From Rummeliibacillus pycnus_A (GTDB lineage Bacteria; Bacillota; Bacilli; Bacillales_A; Planococcaceae), in contig NZ_CP132291.1 of the NCBI RefSeq assembly GCF_044359855.1, positions 2,604,001 to 2,668,000 of the forward strand: a DNA stretch of 64,000 nucleotides, in the 5' to 3' direction. Under the pieces are notes generated by a model that saw nothing but the letters and a program-made list of their open reading frames with translations, had not been told where the DNA came from and ran no database searches. Shown here piece by piece: positions 1 through 9,270 of the stretch. Within the stretch, counting starts at the first letter, position 1, and each line of letters begins with the position of its first letter. The position numbers were made by a program, and so were the translations under genes.

Positions 1-1183
1 AGGTTTACATGTTAAAGGTGCTATTTTAATAGATGCTGATTCAGGTAAAATCTTGTACGAAAAAAATGCTGATCAAGCACTAGGTATAGCAAGTATGTCA
101 AAAATGATGACAGAATATATTCTGTTAGACGCGATTAATGCTGGTAAAATTAAGTGGGATCAAAAATATAAAGTCTCTGAATATGCATATAAGATTTCGC
201 AAGATCGTGCATTAAGTAATGTACCACTACGTGCAGATGGTGAGTATACAATTAGAGAGTTATATGAAGCAATGGCAATTTACTCTGCAAACGCAGCAAC
301 AATTGCAATCGCTGAAACAATTGCAGGATCTGAAACTGAGTTTCTAACATTAATGAACAAAAAAGCAAAAGAATTAGGCTTAAAAGATTACCACTTTGTA
401 AATGCTACAGGTCTTAACAATGCACAATTACAAGGGATGCAACCAGACGGTACACCTGCTAATGCAGAAAACAAAATGCCTGCAAAATCTGTTGCAAAAC
501 TTGCCTATCATCTTCTAAAAGATCACCCTGAAGTATTAAAGACTTCTAGTATTTCAAGAAAAACATTCCGTGAAGGCACTGATGATGCTATTAAAATGGA
601 TAACTGGAATTTTATGTTGCCAGGGCTTGTTGCAGAATATAAAGGAGTCGATGGACTTAAAACAGGTACTACAGATTATGCTGGACAATGTTTCACTGGT
701 ACAGCAAAACGCAATGGTACACGCTTAATAGCAGTTGTTATGCATGCGGAAGGGCCACAACATATCGCACGTTTCAATGCAGCTCGTACATTATTTGATT
801 ATGGCTTTGGTCAATTTACAACAGAAGAGATTGTACCAGCAGGCCACACATTTAAAAGCCAAAAAACAGTAGCAGTTAATGACGGTAAAGATTCAAATGT
901 AAAAATCGCTACTAAAGATGCTGTTTCTATGATGGTGAAAACTAGTGAAGCAGATGATTATGAAGCAAAACTTGTACTAGATAAAAAATCATTAAATGCT
1001 CCTGCTAAAAAGGGAACTGTTGTTGGCCATGTAGAAATCAATAAAAAATCTGGTAAAGATTATGGCTTTATAGATGGATCAGTGAGTAATGCAGATGTTG
1101 TTACAACAGCAACCGTAGAAAAAGCAAGTTGGTTGTCACTTTCATTCAAAAAAATTGGTAACTTCTTCACGGGATTATTCTAG
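1..1183 (+). CDS. dacA: D-alanyl-D-alanine carboxypeptidase (PBP5-like), 5' end cut off
   Basis: Low-molecular-weight penicillin-binding protein that trims the terminal D-Ala from peptidoglycan stem peptides at the outer face of the membrane. The reading frame is open back to base 2, so the signal peptide and N-terminus lie outside the window. The visible part has the three S11-family motifs: SMSK (catalytic Ser and Lys, coded near base 95), SAN (near 282) and KTGT (near 660). A C-terminal domain ends in an amphipathic stretch rich in Phe, Leu and Lys, the expected membrane anchor of PBP5. Being directly upstream of pdxST matches the dacA-yaaD-yaaE order of Bacillus. Function is secure; the true length cannot be seen. 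Confidence 0.95.
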   Translation, partial: GLHVKGAILIDADSGKILYEKNADQALGIASMSKMMTEYILLDAINAGKIKWDQKYKVSEYAYKISQDRALSNVPLRADGEYTIRELYEAMAIYSANAATIAIAETIAGSETEFLTLMNKKAKELGLKDYHFVNATGLNNAQLQGMQPDGTPANAENKMPAKSVAKLAYHLLKDHPEVLKTSSISRKTFREGTDDAIKMDNWNFMLPGLVAEYKGVDGLKTGTTDYAGQCFTGTAKRNGTRLIAVVMHAEGPQHIARFNAARTLFDYGFGQFTTEEIVPAGHTFKSQKTVAVNDGKDSNVKIATKDAVSMMVKTSEADDYEAKLVLDKKSLNAPAKKGTVVGHVEINKKSGKDYGFIDGSVSNADVVTTATVEKASWLSLSFKKIGNFFTGLF

Positions 1184-1200
1184 TGATATAAGATATGAAA

Positions 1201-1231
1201 AAGGATTGGCAAAATAGCCAATCCTTTTTTT
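1201..1231. terminator. Bidirectional terminator between dacA and pdxR
   Basis: Ten-base-pair stem (AAGGATTGGC / GCCAATCCTT) with a 6-nt loop, followed by a T run on the plus strand. An A run precedes it, giving a T run on the minus strand. It sits between the convergent ends of dacA and pdxR and touches the pdxR stop codon. Confidence 0.85.
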
Positions 1232-2639
1232 ACGCTTGTTTAATCCCCCAACAACTCATTAGCTGTTGAATAGCTTTTGGAATCTCTTCTTCCTCTAATC
1301 CCCCAAAGCCTAGTAAAAATTGGTCTTCTCGCTTTTGTATTGTAGGAGCAAGCATATACTCTTTGATTGGTGTAATGCGTATACCTCGTTGTAATGCAAT
1401 GTTACTTAAAGTAGTAGCATTTAGCTCATGCTTAACTGTTAAAATTACGTGCATCCCAGCTTGCTCACCAGAGATTGTAACCATTGGGGCATACGGAGTA
1501 AGCGCAAGTGTCACCTTTTCTAACTTTTTTCGATAAATTTTCCGCATCCGATTTAAATGCTTAGAAAAATGCCCATCCCGCATAAATTGTGCCAAAATAT
1601 GTTGCTCGAAACGGGGGACTGTAGAAGTATAGTATGTGAACATATTATGATATTGGGATAATAACTTTTTAGGTAATACAAAGTACGCTATACGCAAAGA
1701 TGGCATTAAGGATTTAGAAAAAGTACTGATATAGATTACTGTATCTCTATGATCCATTCCTTGTAGAGAAGCAATTGGTTTGCCGATATAGCGGAATTCA
1801 CTGTCATAATCATCTTCAATAATAAAACGTTCTTCATCGTGTGCGGCCCAATTTAATAGTTGAGAGCGGCGTGAGGCTGAAAGTACAGCTCCTGTTGGAA
1901 ATTGATGTGATGGTGTAACATAAGCAATATTTGCACTTGAACCTTCGAGTTGTTGAATCTGTATCCCATCCTCATCAACCTCAATCGGGATTACCTTTTG
2001 GTTGTATTGATTGAAAATATGATGAGTCAAGGTGTATCCGGGATTCTCAATAGCATACTGATTAGCTTCTCCTAAGAGCTTCATAATCATTGGTAGGAGT
2101 TGTTCGGTACCGGAGCCTAATACAATTTGTTCAGGAGAGCATAGAACACCCCTTGATTGATATAAATAGCTTGCGATTTGTTCACGTAATTCAAGTTCAC
2201 CTTGTGCAGATCCAATCAGTAATAAATCTTTTTCATGATAGTCAATGGCATCTTTTGCATATTTGCGCCAAGTGCTAAAAGGGAAAGATGCAGTATCAAT
2301 TTTACCAGGGTTAAAATCAATCAGAATTTGGCGTTCTGAAGGGATTTCTAACTCGCTGTGAGGGAGAGTTTTCTCCACATAGGCTAACTCCTCAATTGCT
2401 TCAACAAAGAAGCCTACACGTGATTTTGAAGCAATATATCCCTCTGCTATTAACTGTGAATAGGCAAGTTCAATTGTTGTTTGGCTAATTGATAGAAACT
2501 CAGCAAGCTTTCGTTTTGAAGGAAGCTTTGAATTAACAACAATAGTGCCTTCTATAATGCCCTTTTTTATTTCTTCATAAAGCTGCTCGTAAAGTGGAGT
2601 TATTGAATCCTTTTCTAGTTGAATCATAAGCATATCCAT
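1230..2639 (-). CDS. pdxR: MocR/PdxR-type regulator (GntR HTH fused to aminotransferase-like domain)
   Basis: A 469-aa transcription factor with an N-terminal winged-helix GntR domain (about residues 10-80) and a fold-type I aminotransferase-like domain (about 110-465). The PLP-binding lysine is seen in the context STFSKSLMPSLRIAY. In this family the C-terminal domain senses pyridoxal phosphate and the protein controls pdxST. Its divergent position 104 bp from pdxS supports the PdxR assignment over other MocR members. The first ATG of three closely spaced in-frame ATGs (MDMLM) was kept because a weak GGGG-type ribosome site precedes it; the exact start is uncertain. A dyad in the shared promoter is a likely operator. 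B. subtilis lacks a pdxR at this place. Confidence 0.85.
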   Translation of the reverse strand: MDMLMIQLEKDSITPLYEQLYEEIKKGIIEGTIVVNSKLPSKRKLAEFLSISQTTIELAYSQLIAEGYIASKSRVGFFVEAIEELAYVEKTLPHSELEIPSERQILIDFNPGKIDTASFPFSTWRKYAKDAIDYHEKDLLLIGSAQGELELREQIASYLYQSRGVLCSPEQIVLGSGTEQLLPMIMKLLGEANQYAIENPGYTLTHHIFNQYNQKVIPIEVDEDGIQIQQLEGSSANIAYVTPSHQFPTGAVLSASRRSQLLNWAAHDEERFIIEDDYDSEFRYIGKPIASLQGMDHRDTVIYISTFSKSLMPSLRIAYFVLPKKLLSQYHNMFTYYTSTVPRFEQHILAQFMRDGHFSKHLNRMRKIYRKKLEKVTLALTPYAPMVTISGEQAGMHVILTVKHELNATTLSNIALQRGIRITPIKEYMLAPTIQKREDQFLLGFGGLEEEEIPKAIQQLMSCWGIKQA

Positions 2640-2654
2640 AAAATCGCCCCTAAC

Positions 2655-2698
2655 TGACCATATCGAAAAATGAATATCTGAATCTTTTTATATGGTCA
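2655..2698. promoter_or_regulatory. Probable PdxR operator in the pdxR/pdxS divergent promoter
   Basis: Two perfect inverted arms, TGACCATAT (2655-2663) and ATATGGTCA (2690-2698), are separated by 26 bp. On the minus strand the right arm lies in a TTGACC -35 element, with TATTCA 17 bp away as -10 for pdxR. On the plus strand the same arm overlaps a possible -35 (TGGTCA) of pdxS, with CATACT at 2718. Binding here could regulate both genes. The sequence is seen; the PdxR role is inferred from position. Confidence 0.6.
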
Positions 2699-2743
2699 AT
2701 TTTCTTTATACTTACATCATACTAGTTTTTAGGAGGGAAAGAA

Positions 2744-3631
<888 letters not shown>

Positions 3632-3632
3632 T

Positions 3633-4223
3633 ATGACAACAATTGGTGTATTGGCATTACAAGGTGCTGTTCGTGAACATATACGAGCTATTGAATCAGT
3701 TGGAGCAAAGGCTGTAGCAATTAAATATAAGGAAGAACTTGAAGATTTAGATGGGCTTGTTCTACCGGGTGGGGAAAGTACCACAATGCGCAAGCTTATT
3801 GATCGATATGATATGATGCCAGCATTGCGACTGTTTGCTACGTCAGGAAAACCGATGTTTGGTACCTGTGCGGGATTAATTCTTCTAGCAAATAATATTG
3901 TTGACTATAAAGAACCTCATGTTGGAGTAATGGGTGTGGAAGTGGAGCGTAATTCATTTGGGCGCCAAGTGGATAGCTTTGAAGTACTTCTAAATTTAAA
4001 AGGTATTGGGGCTGAATTTCCAGCGGTATTCATCCGTGCACCACATATTGTAAATGTTGGTGAAGGTGTAGATGTCTTAGGCAAGTATGAAGGGCGAATA
4101 GTACTTGCACGAGATGGTCAATTTTTAGGGTGTTCTTTCCACCCAGAATTAACAGAGGATACACGCATAATGAAATATTTTGTTAACATGGTAAAGGAAA
4201 GTAAGCACTCAGTACTTGCGTAA
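3633..4223 (+). CDS. pdxT: Pyridoxal 5'-phosphate synthase, glutaminase subunit PdxT
   Basis: Glutamine amidotransferase that feeds ammonia to PdxS. The class I triad is visible: nucleophile Cys in FGTCAGL (about C79) and His/Glu in FHPELTEDTR (about H170, E172). The glycine-rich PGGESTTMRKL motif binds PdxS. I start it at ATG 3633 (196 aa, MTTIGVLALQG) because the frame's upstream extension lies inside pdxS and this ATG gives the family's usual N-terminus. The ribosome site GATCGAGG lies within the end of pdxS, consistent with translational coupling. Confidence 0.97.
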   Translation: MTTIGVLALQGAVREHIRAIESVGAKAVAIKYKEELEDLDGLVLPGGESTTMRKLIDRYDMMPALRLFATSGKPMFGTCAGLILLANNIVDYKEPHVGVMGVEVERNSFGRQVDSFEVLLNLKGIGAEFPAVFIRAPHIVNVGEGVDVLGKYEGRIVLARDGQFLGCSFHPELTEDTRIMKYFVNMVKESKHSVLA

Positions 4224-4249
4224 CTTCCCGATGTATTGTAAAGTATGGT

Positions 4250-4495
4250 TAACTTAAAATTTAACACGATGATAGGAAGTAGTAGCGAGTACGTTTTTTA
4301 AAGAGAGTCGACGGTTGGTGAAAGTCGGCAAAAGCGCTTGTGAATCCGTCCTGGAGTTGCTCAGCTGAACGTATAGTAGGCTGAAGCCGGTTACAAAGCC
4401 GTTATGAAACAAGTGGATTAGATATATTTTGTCTAATCAATTAGGGTGGCAACGCGGGTATGCTCTCGTCCCTTTTATGGGATGAGGGCTTTTTT
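4250..4495 (+). promoter_or_regulatory. T-box leader of serS
   Basis: tRNA-sensing T-box riboswitch. The hallmark antiterminator sequence AGGGTGGCAACGCGGG is at 4443-4458. It is followed by a terminator hairpin (GCTCTCGTCCC / GGGATGAGGGC, 4462-4489) with a T run. Upstream, stem I features are recognisable (GAGAGTCGACGGTTGG about 4303-4318 and GTGAA before the specifier). The specifier is probably TCC at 4345-4347, a serine codon, which matches the downstream gene. Uncharged tRNA-Ser would favour the antiterminator and switch serS on. The specifier call is an inference from the conserved local pattern. Confidence 0.92.
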
Positions 4496-4567
4496 ATGTT
4501 CATTTTTAGAAGCGTTTCGCAAAAAGCTACTTTTCTAAAGTCGAATATACAATCGGAGGAATTAAAT

Positions 4568-5854
4568 ATGTTAGACATTAAACGTGTCCGTGCAAACTTT
4601 GCGGAAATTAAAGAAAAATTATCTCACCGTAATGAAGATCTTGGTACAATTGACCATTTTGAAGAATGGGACCAACTACGCCGTGATTTAATTGCTAAAA
4701 CGGAAGTGTTAAAGGCAGAACGTAACAAAGCATCTGAAGCAATTGCTGTAAAGAAACGTGCAAAAGAAAATGCTGATGAAGATATCGCTAACATGCGTGC
4801 TGTAAATGATGAAATCAAAAAATTAGATGCTGAATTAAATGAAGTTGAAGCTAAATTTAATGAGATGATGATGCGCTTACCAAATATTGCCCACGAGAGT
4901 GTACCTGTTGGTAATTCAGAAGATGATAATCAAGAGGAATACAAATGGGGTGAAGTTCCAGAATTCGATTTTGAAATTAAACCTCACTGGGATCTTGGAA
5001 CAGATCTTGGCATGATTGACTTTGAACGTGCTGGTAAAGTAACAGGTAGCCGTTTCGTATTCTACCGTGGCTTAGGTGCTCGACTTGAGCGCGCATTGTG
5101 GAATTTCATGATGGACCTTCATGCTGATAAACATGGTTATGAAGAAATGTTACCACCTTATATGGCAAACCGTGCAAGTTTAACAGGTACTGGCCAACTT
5201 CCAAAATTTGAAGAAGATGCATTCTTAGTTGAAGAGCCAGATTATTTCTTGATTCCAACTGCTGAAGTACCCGTAACAAACTTCTACCGTGATGAAATTC
5301 TTGAAGGGGCAAAACTCCCGCAAGCATTTACAGCATTTAGTGCTTGCTTCCGTTCAGAAGCAGGTTCTGCAGGACGTGATACACGCGGTTTAATCCGCCA
5401 ACACCAATTTAACAAAGTAGAACTTGTACGCTTTGTTAAACCTGAAGATTCTTATGATGAATTAGAAAAATTAACTGGCCATGCTGAAGAAGTTCTTCAA
5501 CTGTTAGGCTTACCATATCGAAAATTGAAAATGTGTACTGCTGATCTTGGCTTCACTGCTGCGAAAAAATATGACTTAGAAGTTTGGATTCCAGCTCAAA
5601 ATATGTACCGTGAAATTTCTTCTTGCTCTAACTTTGAAGATTTCCAAGCGCGTCGTGCGAATATCCGTTTCCGTCGCGAACCAGGTGCTAAACCAGAGTA
5701 TGTACACACACTAAATGGTTCAGGTCTTGCTGTAGGTCGTACAGTTGCAGCAATTTTAGAAAACTATCAACAAACTGACGGAAGTGTGAAAGTCCCTGAA
5801 GTGTTAGTACCTTATATGGGCGGTCTTGAAGTAATCCAAGCTCCAGCTAAATAA
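4568..5854 (+). CDS. serS: Seryl-tRNA synthetase
   Basis: Charges tRNA-Ser with serine; class II aminoacyl-tRNA synthetase. The N-terminus (about residues 1-105) is the charged antiparallel coiled-coil arm that grips the long variable arm of tRNA-Ser. The catalytic part has motif 2 (CFRSEAGSAGRDTRGLIRQH, about 265) and motif 3 (NGSGLAVGRTVAAILEN, near the C-terminus). I use ATG 4568 (428 aa), preceded by GGAGG; the frame extends upstream to 4460, but that would translate the T-box terminator. The leader controls it by serine starvation. Confidence 0.98.
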   Translation: MLDIKRVRANFAEIKEKLSHRNEDLGTIDHFEEWDQLRRDLIAKTEVLKAERNKASEAIAVKKRAKENADEDIANMRAVNDEIKKLDAELNEVEAKFNEMMMRLPNIAHESVPVGNSEDDNQEEYKWGEVPEFDFEIKPHWDLGTDLGMIDFERAGKVTGSRFVFYRGLGARLERALWNFMMDLHADKHGYEEMLPPYMANRASLTGTGQLPKFEEDAFLVEEPDYFLIPTAEVPVTNFYRDEILEGAKLPQAFTAFSACFRSEAGSAGRDTRGLIRQHQFNKVELVRFVKPEDSYDELEKLTGHAEEVLQLLGLPYRKLKMCTADLGFTAAKKYDLEVWIPAQNMYREISSCSNFEDFQARRANIRFRREPGAKPEYVHTLNGSGLAVGRTVAAILENYQQTDGSVKVPEVLVPYMGGLEVIQAPAK

Positions 5855-5861
5855 TGAGTAA

Positions 5862-5904
5862 AAAAAAAGCGATTCACCAAATTAATGGAGAATCGTTTTT
5901 TTTT
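5862..5904. terminator. Terminator between convergent serS and tadA
   Basis: Short stem AGCGATTC / GAATCGTT flanked by an eight-A run upstream and a nine-T run downstream, so it can work in both directions. Confidence 0.75.
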
Positions 5905-5944
5905 ATACATTTTTTAGCTTTTACAATACTCAAATGACAGTCCG

Positions 5945-6454
5945 TTATAATAGATGGTCACTTGTATCTGCTAATTTTTTAGCCTTCTTTTCTGCCTTTT
6001 TTCGTGCACGAAGTCCTTTAAAAAAATTTGTCAGTAACGCACCGCATTCCTCAGCTAAGACACCCTCTGTCACTTCACATTCATGATTGAAGCGGCTGTC
6101 ATTTAAGAGATGGTAGAGTGAATCAACACAGCCTGCCTTACTATCACGTGCACCGTAAACTATACGGGGGATCCTAGATTGCAAAATTGCACCTGCACAC
6201 ATAGGGCAAGGCTCTAATGTGACATACAATGTAGTCTCCTCTAAACGCCAACTACCTATAACATCACAAGCATGTTGAATGGCCATGAGCTCTGCGTGTG
6301 TTACAGCGTTTTGTGAAGTTTCACGCAGATTATGGGCGCTGGCAATTACCTGATTTTGATAGACAATGACGGCACCGATCGGAACTTCTCCGAGAGATTC
6401 CGCTCTTTGTGCTTCTTCAATCGCTAGTTGCATAAAGTGATAATCTTGGTTCAT
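5945..6454 (-). CDS. tadA: tRNA-specific adenosine deaminase (A34 to inosine)
   Basis: Deaminates the wobble adenosine of tRNA-Arg(ACG) to inosine. The zinc deaminase motifs are complete: HAE (H53, catalytic E55) and PCPMC (C83, C86). The start chosen is ATG at 6454 (169 aa), with AAGGAG upstream on the minus strand; the open frame runs 22 codons further, but those residues are not family-like. The C-terminus is a lysine/arginine-rich tail. It is inverted and sits directly after serS, whereas in B. subtilis tadA follows yaaI on the forward strand. It is transcribed divergently from yaaH. Confidence 0.95.
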   Translation of the reverse strand: MNQDYHFMQLAIEEAQRAESLGEVPIGAVIVYQNQVIASAHNLRETSQNAVTHAELMAIQHACDVIGSWRLEETTLYVTLEPCPMCAGAILQSRIPRIVYGARDSKAGCVDSLYHLLNDSRFNHECEVTEGVLAEECGALLTNFFKGLRARKKAEKKAKKLADTSDHLL

Positions 6455-6482
6455 GTAGACACGCTCCTTGTTAAATAGTTTA

Positions 6483-6511
6483 GCATGATTTATGAGGTAA
6501 TAGCATATGTT
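6483..6511 (+). promoter_or_regulatory. Candidate sigma-E promoter of yaaH
   Basis: GCATGAT (6483-6489), 14 bp, then CATATGTT (6504-6511). The -10 fits the sigma-E form CATAnnnT exactly and the -35 fits 5 of 7. YaaH homologues are mother-cell genes, which agrees. It overlaps the upstream region of divergent tadA. Confidence 0.5.
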
Positions 6512-6542
6512 AGTAATCATGAAGAGATAGAGGAGGTTGCAT

Positions 6543-7688
6543 TTGATCTATGTTGTAAAGCAGGGAGATAGTTTAAATAAAATTGCTAGGGAAAACCATA
6601 CGACAGTAGCAACGATTGTTGCACTCAATGAAATACCAAATCCTGATGTGCTAGTAGTAGGACAAACGCTTGTATTACCTGAAACACCTAATCCAAATCG
6701 TAAAACGATTGAGACGAATGCCTATGCAGAATGGTATACGGATAATGTGCCAGCACGTCTCTCACAGGAGTTAAGAAAAAGAGCACCTGTACTTACTTAT
6801 ATGATGCCATTCTCATATGAGGTAAAAAGGGATGGTACATTATCGACCCTCAATTGGGGGGATTTGGGGGAAATAGCATCCGCAAACAGAGTAGCTTCAG
6901 CTATTGTACTTGTAAATATTGAGAATGGAGCATTTAGTGATACTTTGGCACATGAAATTTTTATGGATACTAATTTACAAGACTTAATTATTGGGGCTGC
7001 AATACAAGAAGCTAAAAAACATGGTGCAAAGGATATTCATGTTGATTTTGAATATTTACCTCCAGAAGATAAAGAGAAGTACGTAGAATTTCTTAAAAGG
7101 CTAGTTTCAAAAGCTCATCCAGAAGGGTTAACGGTGTCTGTAGCATTAGCACCTAAAACAAGTGCTAACCAGCCTGGAAAGTGGTATGAAGGGCATGATT
7201 ATAAAGCAATTGGTGAAGTCGTTGATTTTGTGATATTGATGACATATGAATGGGGATATAGCGGTGGACCACCAATGGCTGTTTCACCAATTGGTCCAGT
7301 AAGGCAAGTACTTGAATATGGGGTAACAGCAATACCACCTTCAAAAATTATGATGGGCCAAAATATGTATGGATATGATTGGAAGTTACCGTATAAAGCA
7401 GGAAACCCAAATGCGATTGCTGTCAGTCCGCAATATGCAATCGAATTAGCTAAACAAAATAACGCTGCGATTTTATATGATGAAATTGCACAAGCACCTT
7501 ATTTTCACTATTGGAAAGATGGTGTAGAACATGTTGTATGGTTTGAAGATGCAAGATCTATTGAAGCAAAATTTAAATTATTAGAGGATCTAGGGTTAAA
7601 AGGAATTGCCTATTGGCATCTAGGATTTCCATTCCCACAAAATTGGGCACTCTTACAACAAATGTTTCATGTGAAACATATTGTATAA
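6543..7688 (+). CDS. yaaH: LysM + GH18 spore cortex hydrolase (YaaH/SleL-like)
   Basis: Probable N-acetylglucosaminidase acting on spore cortex during germination. One LysM domain fills the N-terminus (YVVKQGDSLNKIARENHTT, about residues 2-47), followed by a glycoside hydrolase 18 barrel. The catalytic motif is DIHVDFEYL (catalytic Glu about 170), and a late YWHLG strand is typical of the family. There is no signal peptide, as expected for a coat protein. I choose TTG 6543 (381 aa) because the AGGAGG at 6531-6536 gives 6-nt spacing; the TTG at 6537 abuts it. B. subtilis YaaH has two LysM domains; this one has one. Alternative names are SleL or YdhD-like. Confidence 0.88.
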   Translation: MIYVVKQGDSLNKIARENHTTVATIVALNEIPNPDVLVVGQTLVLPETPNPNRKTIETNAYAEWYTDNVPARLSQELRKRAPVLTYMMPFSYEVKRDGTLSTLNWGDLGEIASANRVASAIVLVNIENGAFSDTLAHEIFMDTNLQDLIIGAAIQEAKKHGAKDIHVDFEYLPPEDKEKYVEFLKRLVSKAHPEGLTVSVALAPKTSANQPGKWYEGHDYKAIGEVVDFVILMTYEWGYSGGPPMAVSPIGPVRQVLEYGVTAIPPSKIMMGQNMYGYDWKLPYKAGNPNAIAVSPQYAIELAKQNNAAILYDEIAQAPYFHYWKDGVEHVVWFEDARSIEAKFKLLEDLGLKGIAYWHLGFPFPQNWALLQQMFHVKHIV

Positions 7689-7704
7689 TATATGTATAAT
7701 TTGG

Positions 7705-7733
7705 AGTCTTGGCATTTTTGCTGAGGCTTTTTT
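7705..7733 (+). terminator. Terminator after yaaH
   Basis: Stem AGTCTTGGC / GCTGAGGCT (three G-U pairs) around a short T-rich loop, followed by TTTTTTAT. Confidence 0.7.
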
Positions 7734-7901
7734 ATTTAGGCACAATTAAAATTATTGTAGATAAATGAAATGATACTGATTTAATAAAGTTCGATTGAAT
7801 ACGAGTTAATATGAAAAATGATTTCTTGGACTGTCCTTCATTTTTCTACTGTGTTAGAATTATAGTCATTCACTAAAAAGATAAGCGAAGGGGGACTTCT
7901 G

Positions 7902-8540
7902 ATGCCTGTTCCGTTTATTACGGTAGAGGGGCCTATTGGCGTCGGAAAAACGTCACTTTCTAAAATAATTTCGGAGACTTTTGGTTTTCATTTATTGAAG
8001 GAAATTGTAGACGAAAATCCGTTTTTAAATAAATTCTATGAAGATATTAATGAGTGGAGCTTCCAAACGGAAATGTTCTTCTTGTGTAATCGCTATAAAC
8101 AATTAAATGATATTAAAAAATATATTGCAGTTAACGATCAACCGGTAGTAGCCGATTATCATATCTTTAAAAATTTAATATTTGCAAAACGTACTTTGCC
8201 ATCATCGGAATTTCATAAGTACGAGGATATTTATCAAATTTTAACTGAGGATATGATAAGACCAAACGTTGTTATATATTTGTATGCAAGTGTAGATACG
8301 TTAATGAAACGTATTGCTATGAGAGGTCGAGAATTTGAAAAGATGATATCCAGGGATTATATGAATCAACTAGTAGCTGATTATCATGAATTTATACGTG
8401 TTTTTGAACAAGAACATCCTGATATCCTTGTTGTTCGCTTTAATGGTGATGATATGGACTTTGTGCATAATGCTACAGATTTACAAAAAATCTTAAATAC
8501 AGTTGAGGAAATAATAGAAAGAAGGAACTTTAAGGAATGA
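7902..8540 (+). CDS. dck: Deoxyadenosine/deoxycytidine kinase
   Basis: Salvage kinase that phosphorylates deoxyadenosine and deoxycytidine in the cytoplasm. It has the P-loop GPIGVGKTS near the N-terminus (about residues 10-18) and the dNK-family DENPFLNKFYED segment. A later arginine-rich lid (KRIAMRGREFEK, about 141-152) is also present. The 212-aa length is normal. ATG 7902 has a GAAGGGGG ribosome site. It overlaps dgk by four bases (ATGA), so the pair is translationally coupled, as in B. subtilis. The two proteins are clear paralogues. Confidence 0.95.
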   Translation: MPVPFITVEGPIGVGKTSLSKIISETFGFHLLKEIVDENPFLNKFYEDINEWSFQTEMFFLCNRYKQLNDIKKYIAVNDQPVVADYHIFKNLIFAKRTLPSSEFHKYEDIYQILTEDMIRPNVVIYLYASVDTLMKRIAMRGREFEKMISRDYMNQLVADYHEFIRVFEQEHPDILVVRFNGDDMDFVHNATDLQKILNTVEEIIERRNFKE

Positions 8541-9208
8541 ATTTGAGAGAAAAATATGGCATCCCATCAAATGCAGTTATTACGATTGCAGGAACAGTAG
8601 GTGTCGGTAAATCAACAATGACGAAAGCGTTAGCAAACGCATTAAATTTCCGTACATCTTTTGAAAAAGTAGATACAAATCCATACTTAGATAAATTTTA
8701 CGATGACTTTAGTAAATGGAGTTTCCACTTGCAAGTTTATTTCCTGGCTGAACGCTTTAAGGAACAAAAACGTATTTTTGAATATGGTGGTGGCTTTATC
8801 CAAGACCGTTCCATTTATGAAGATACAGGTATTTTTGCTAAAATGCATTATGATAAAGGAACAATGAGTCCAACCGATTATGAAACATATACCAATTTAT
8901 TTGATGCGATGGTAATGACACCATATTTCCCACATCCAGATCTTTTAATTTACCTTGAAGGTCCAATTGACGATATCATTGCTCGTATCGAGGAACGTGG
9001 ACGTCCGATGGAACAACAAACAGATAAAGAATATTGGTATGAAATGCATAATCGTTATGAAAATTGGATTGATAATTTCAATGCTTGCCCAGTTCTTCGG
9101 TTAGATATCAATGATTATGATTTAATGAAAAGTCCAGATACCATTGAAATTATTTTAGAAAGAATTGGCCATTTTATCGAGCAAACCTCTCATTTACGAC
9201 GTAGATAA
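8537..9208 (+). CDS. dgk: Deoxyguanosine kinase
   Basis: Purine deoxynucleoside salvage kinase and paralogue of the upstream dck. P-loop GTVGVGKSTMTK (about residues 19-30), the family segment DTNPYLDKFYDD, an ERF/DR(S) substrate region (FIQDRSIYED) and a lid ARIEERGRPME are visible. It is 223 aa, slightly longer than the B. subtilis enzyme. The start ATG is inside the dck stop (ATGA overlap). Substrate choice between dG and dA cannot be settled from sequence; the order dck-dgk is the reason for the name. Confidence 0.93.
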   Translation: MNLREKYGIPSNAVITIAGTVGVGKSTMTKALANALNFRTSFEKVDTNPYLDKFYDDFSKWSFHLQVYFLAERFKEQKRIFEYGGGFIQDRSIYEDTGIFAKMHYDKGTMSPTDYETYTNLFDAMVMTPYFPHPDLLIYLEGPIDDIIARIEERGRPMEQQTDKEYWYEMHNRYENWIDNFNACPVLRLDINDYDLMKSPDTIEIILERIGHFIEQTSHLRRR

Positions 9209-9220
9209 ATCGGTTATTGA

Positions 9221-9270
9221 GGGACTATACGAAAAGTTGACGACGTTCATCTTTTCGTATAGTCCCTTTA
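9221..9270 (+). terminator. Strong terminator after dgk
   Basis: Perfect 16-bp stem, GGGACTATACGAAAAG (9221-9236) with its complement at 9251-9266, and a 14-nt loop, followed by a short T tract. Confidence 0.88.

Noticed and set aside
4460..4567. Longer N-terminus of serS
   Set aside because: It would translate the T-box terminator and antiterminator; a proper ribosome site and family N-terminus are at 4568.
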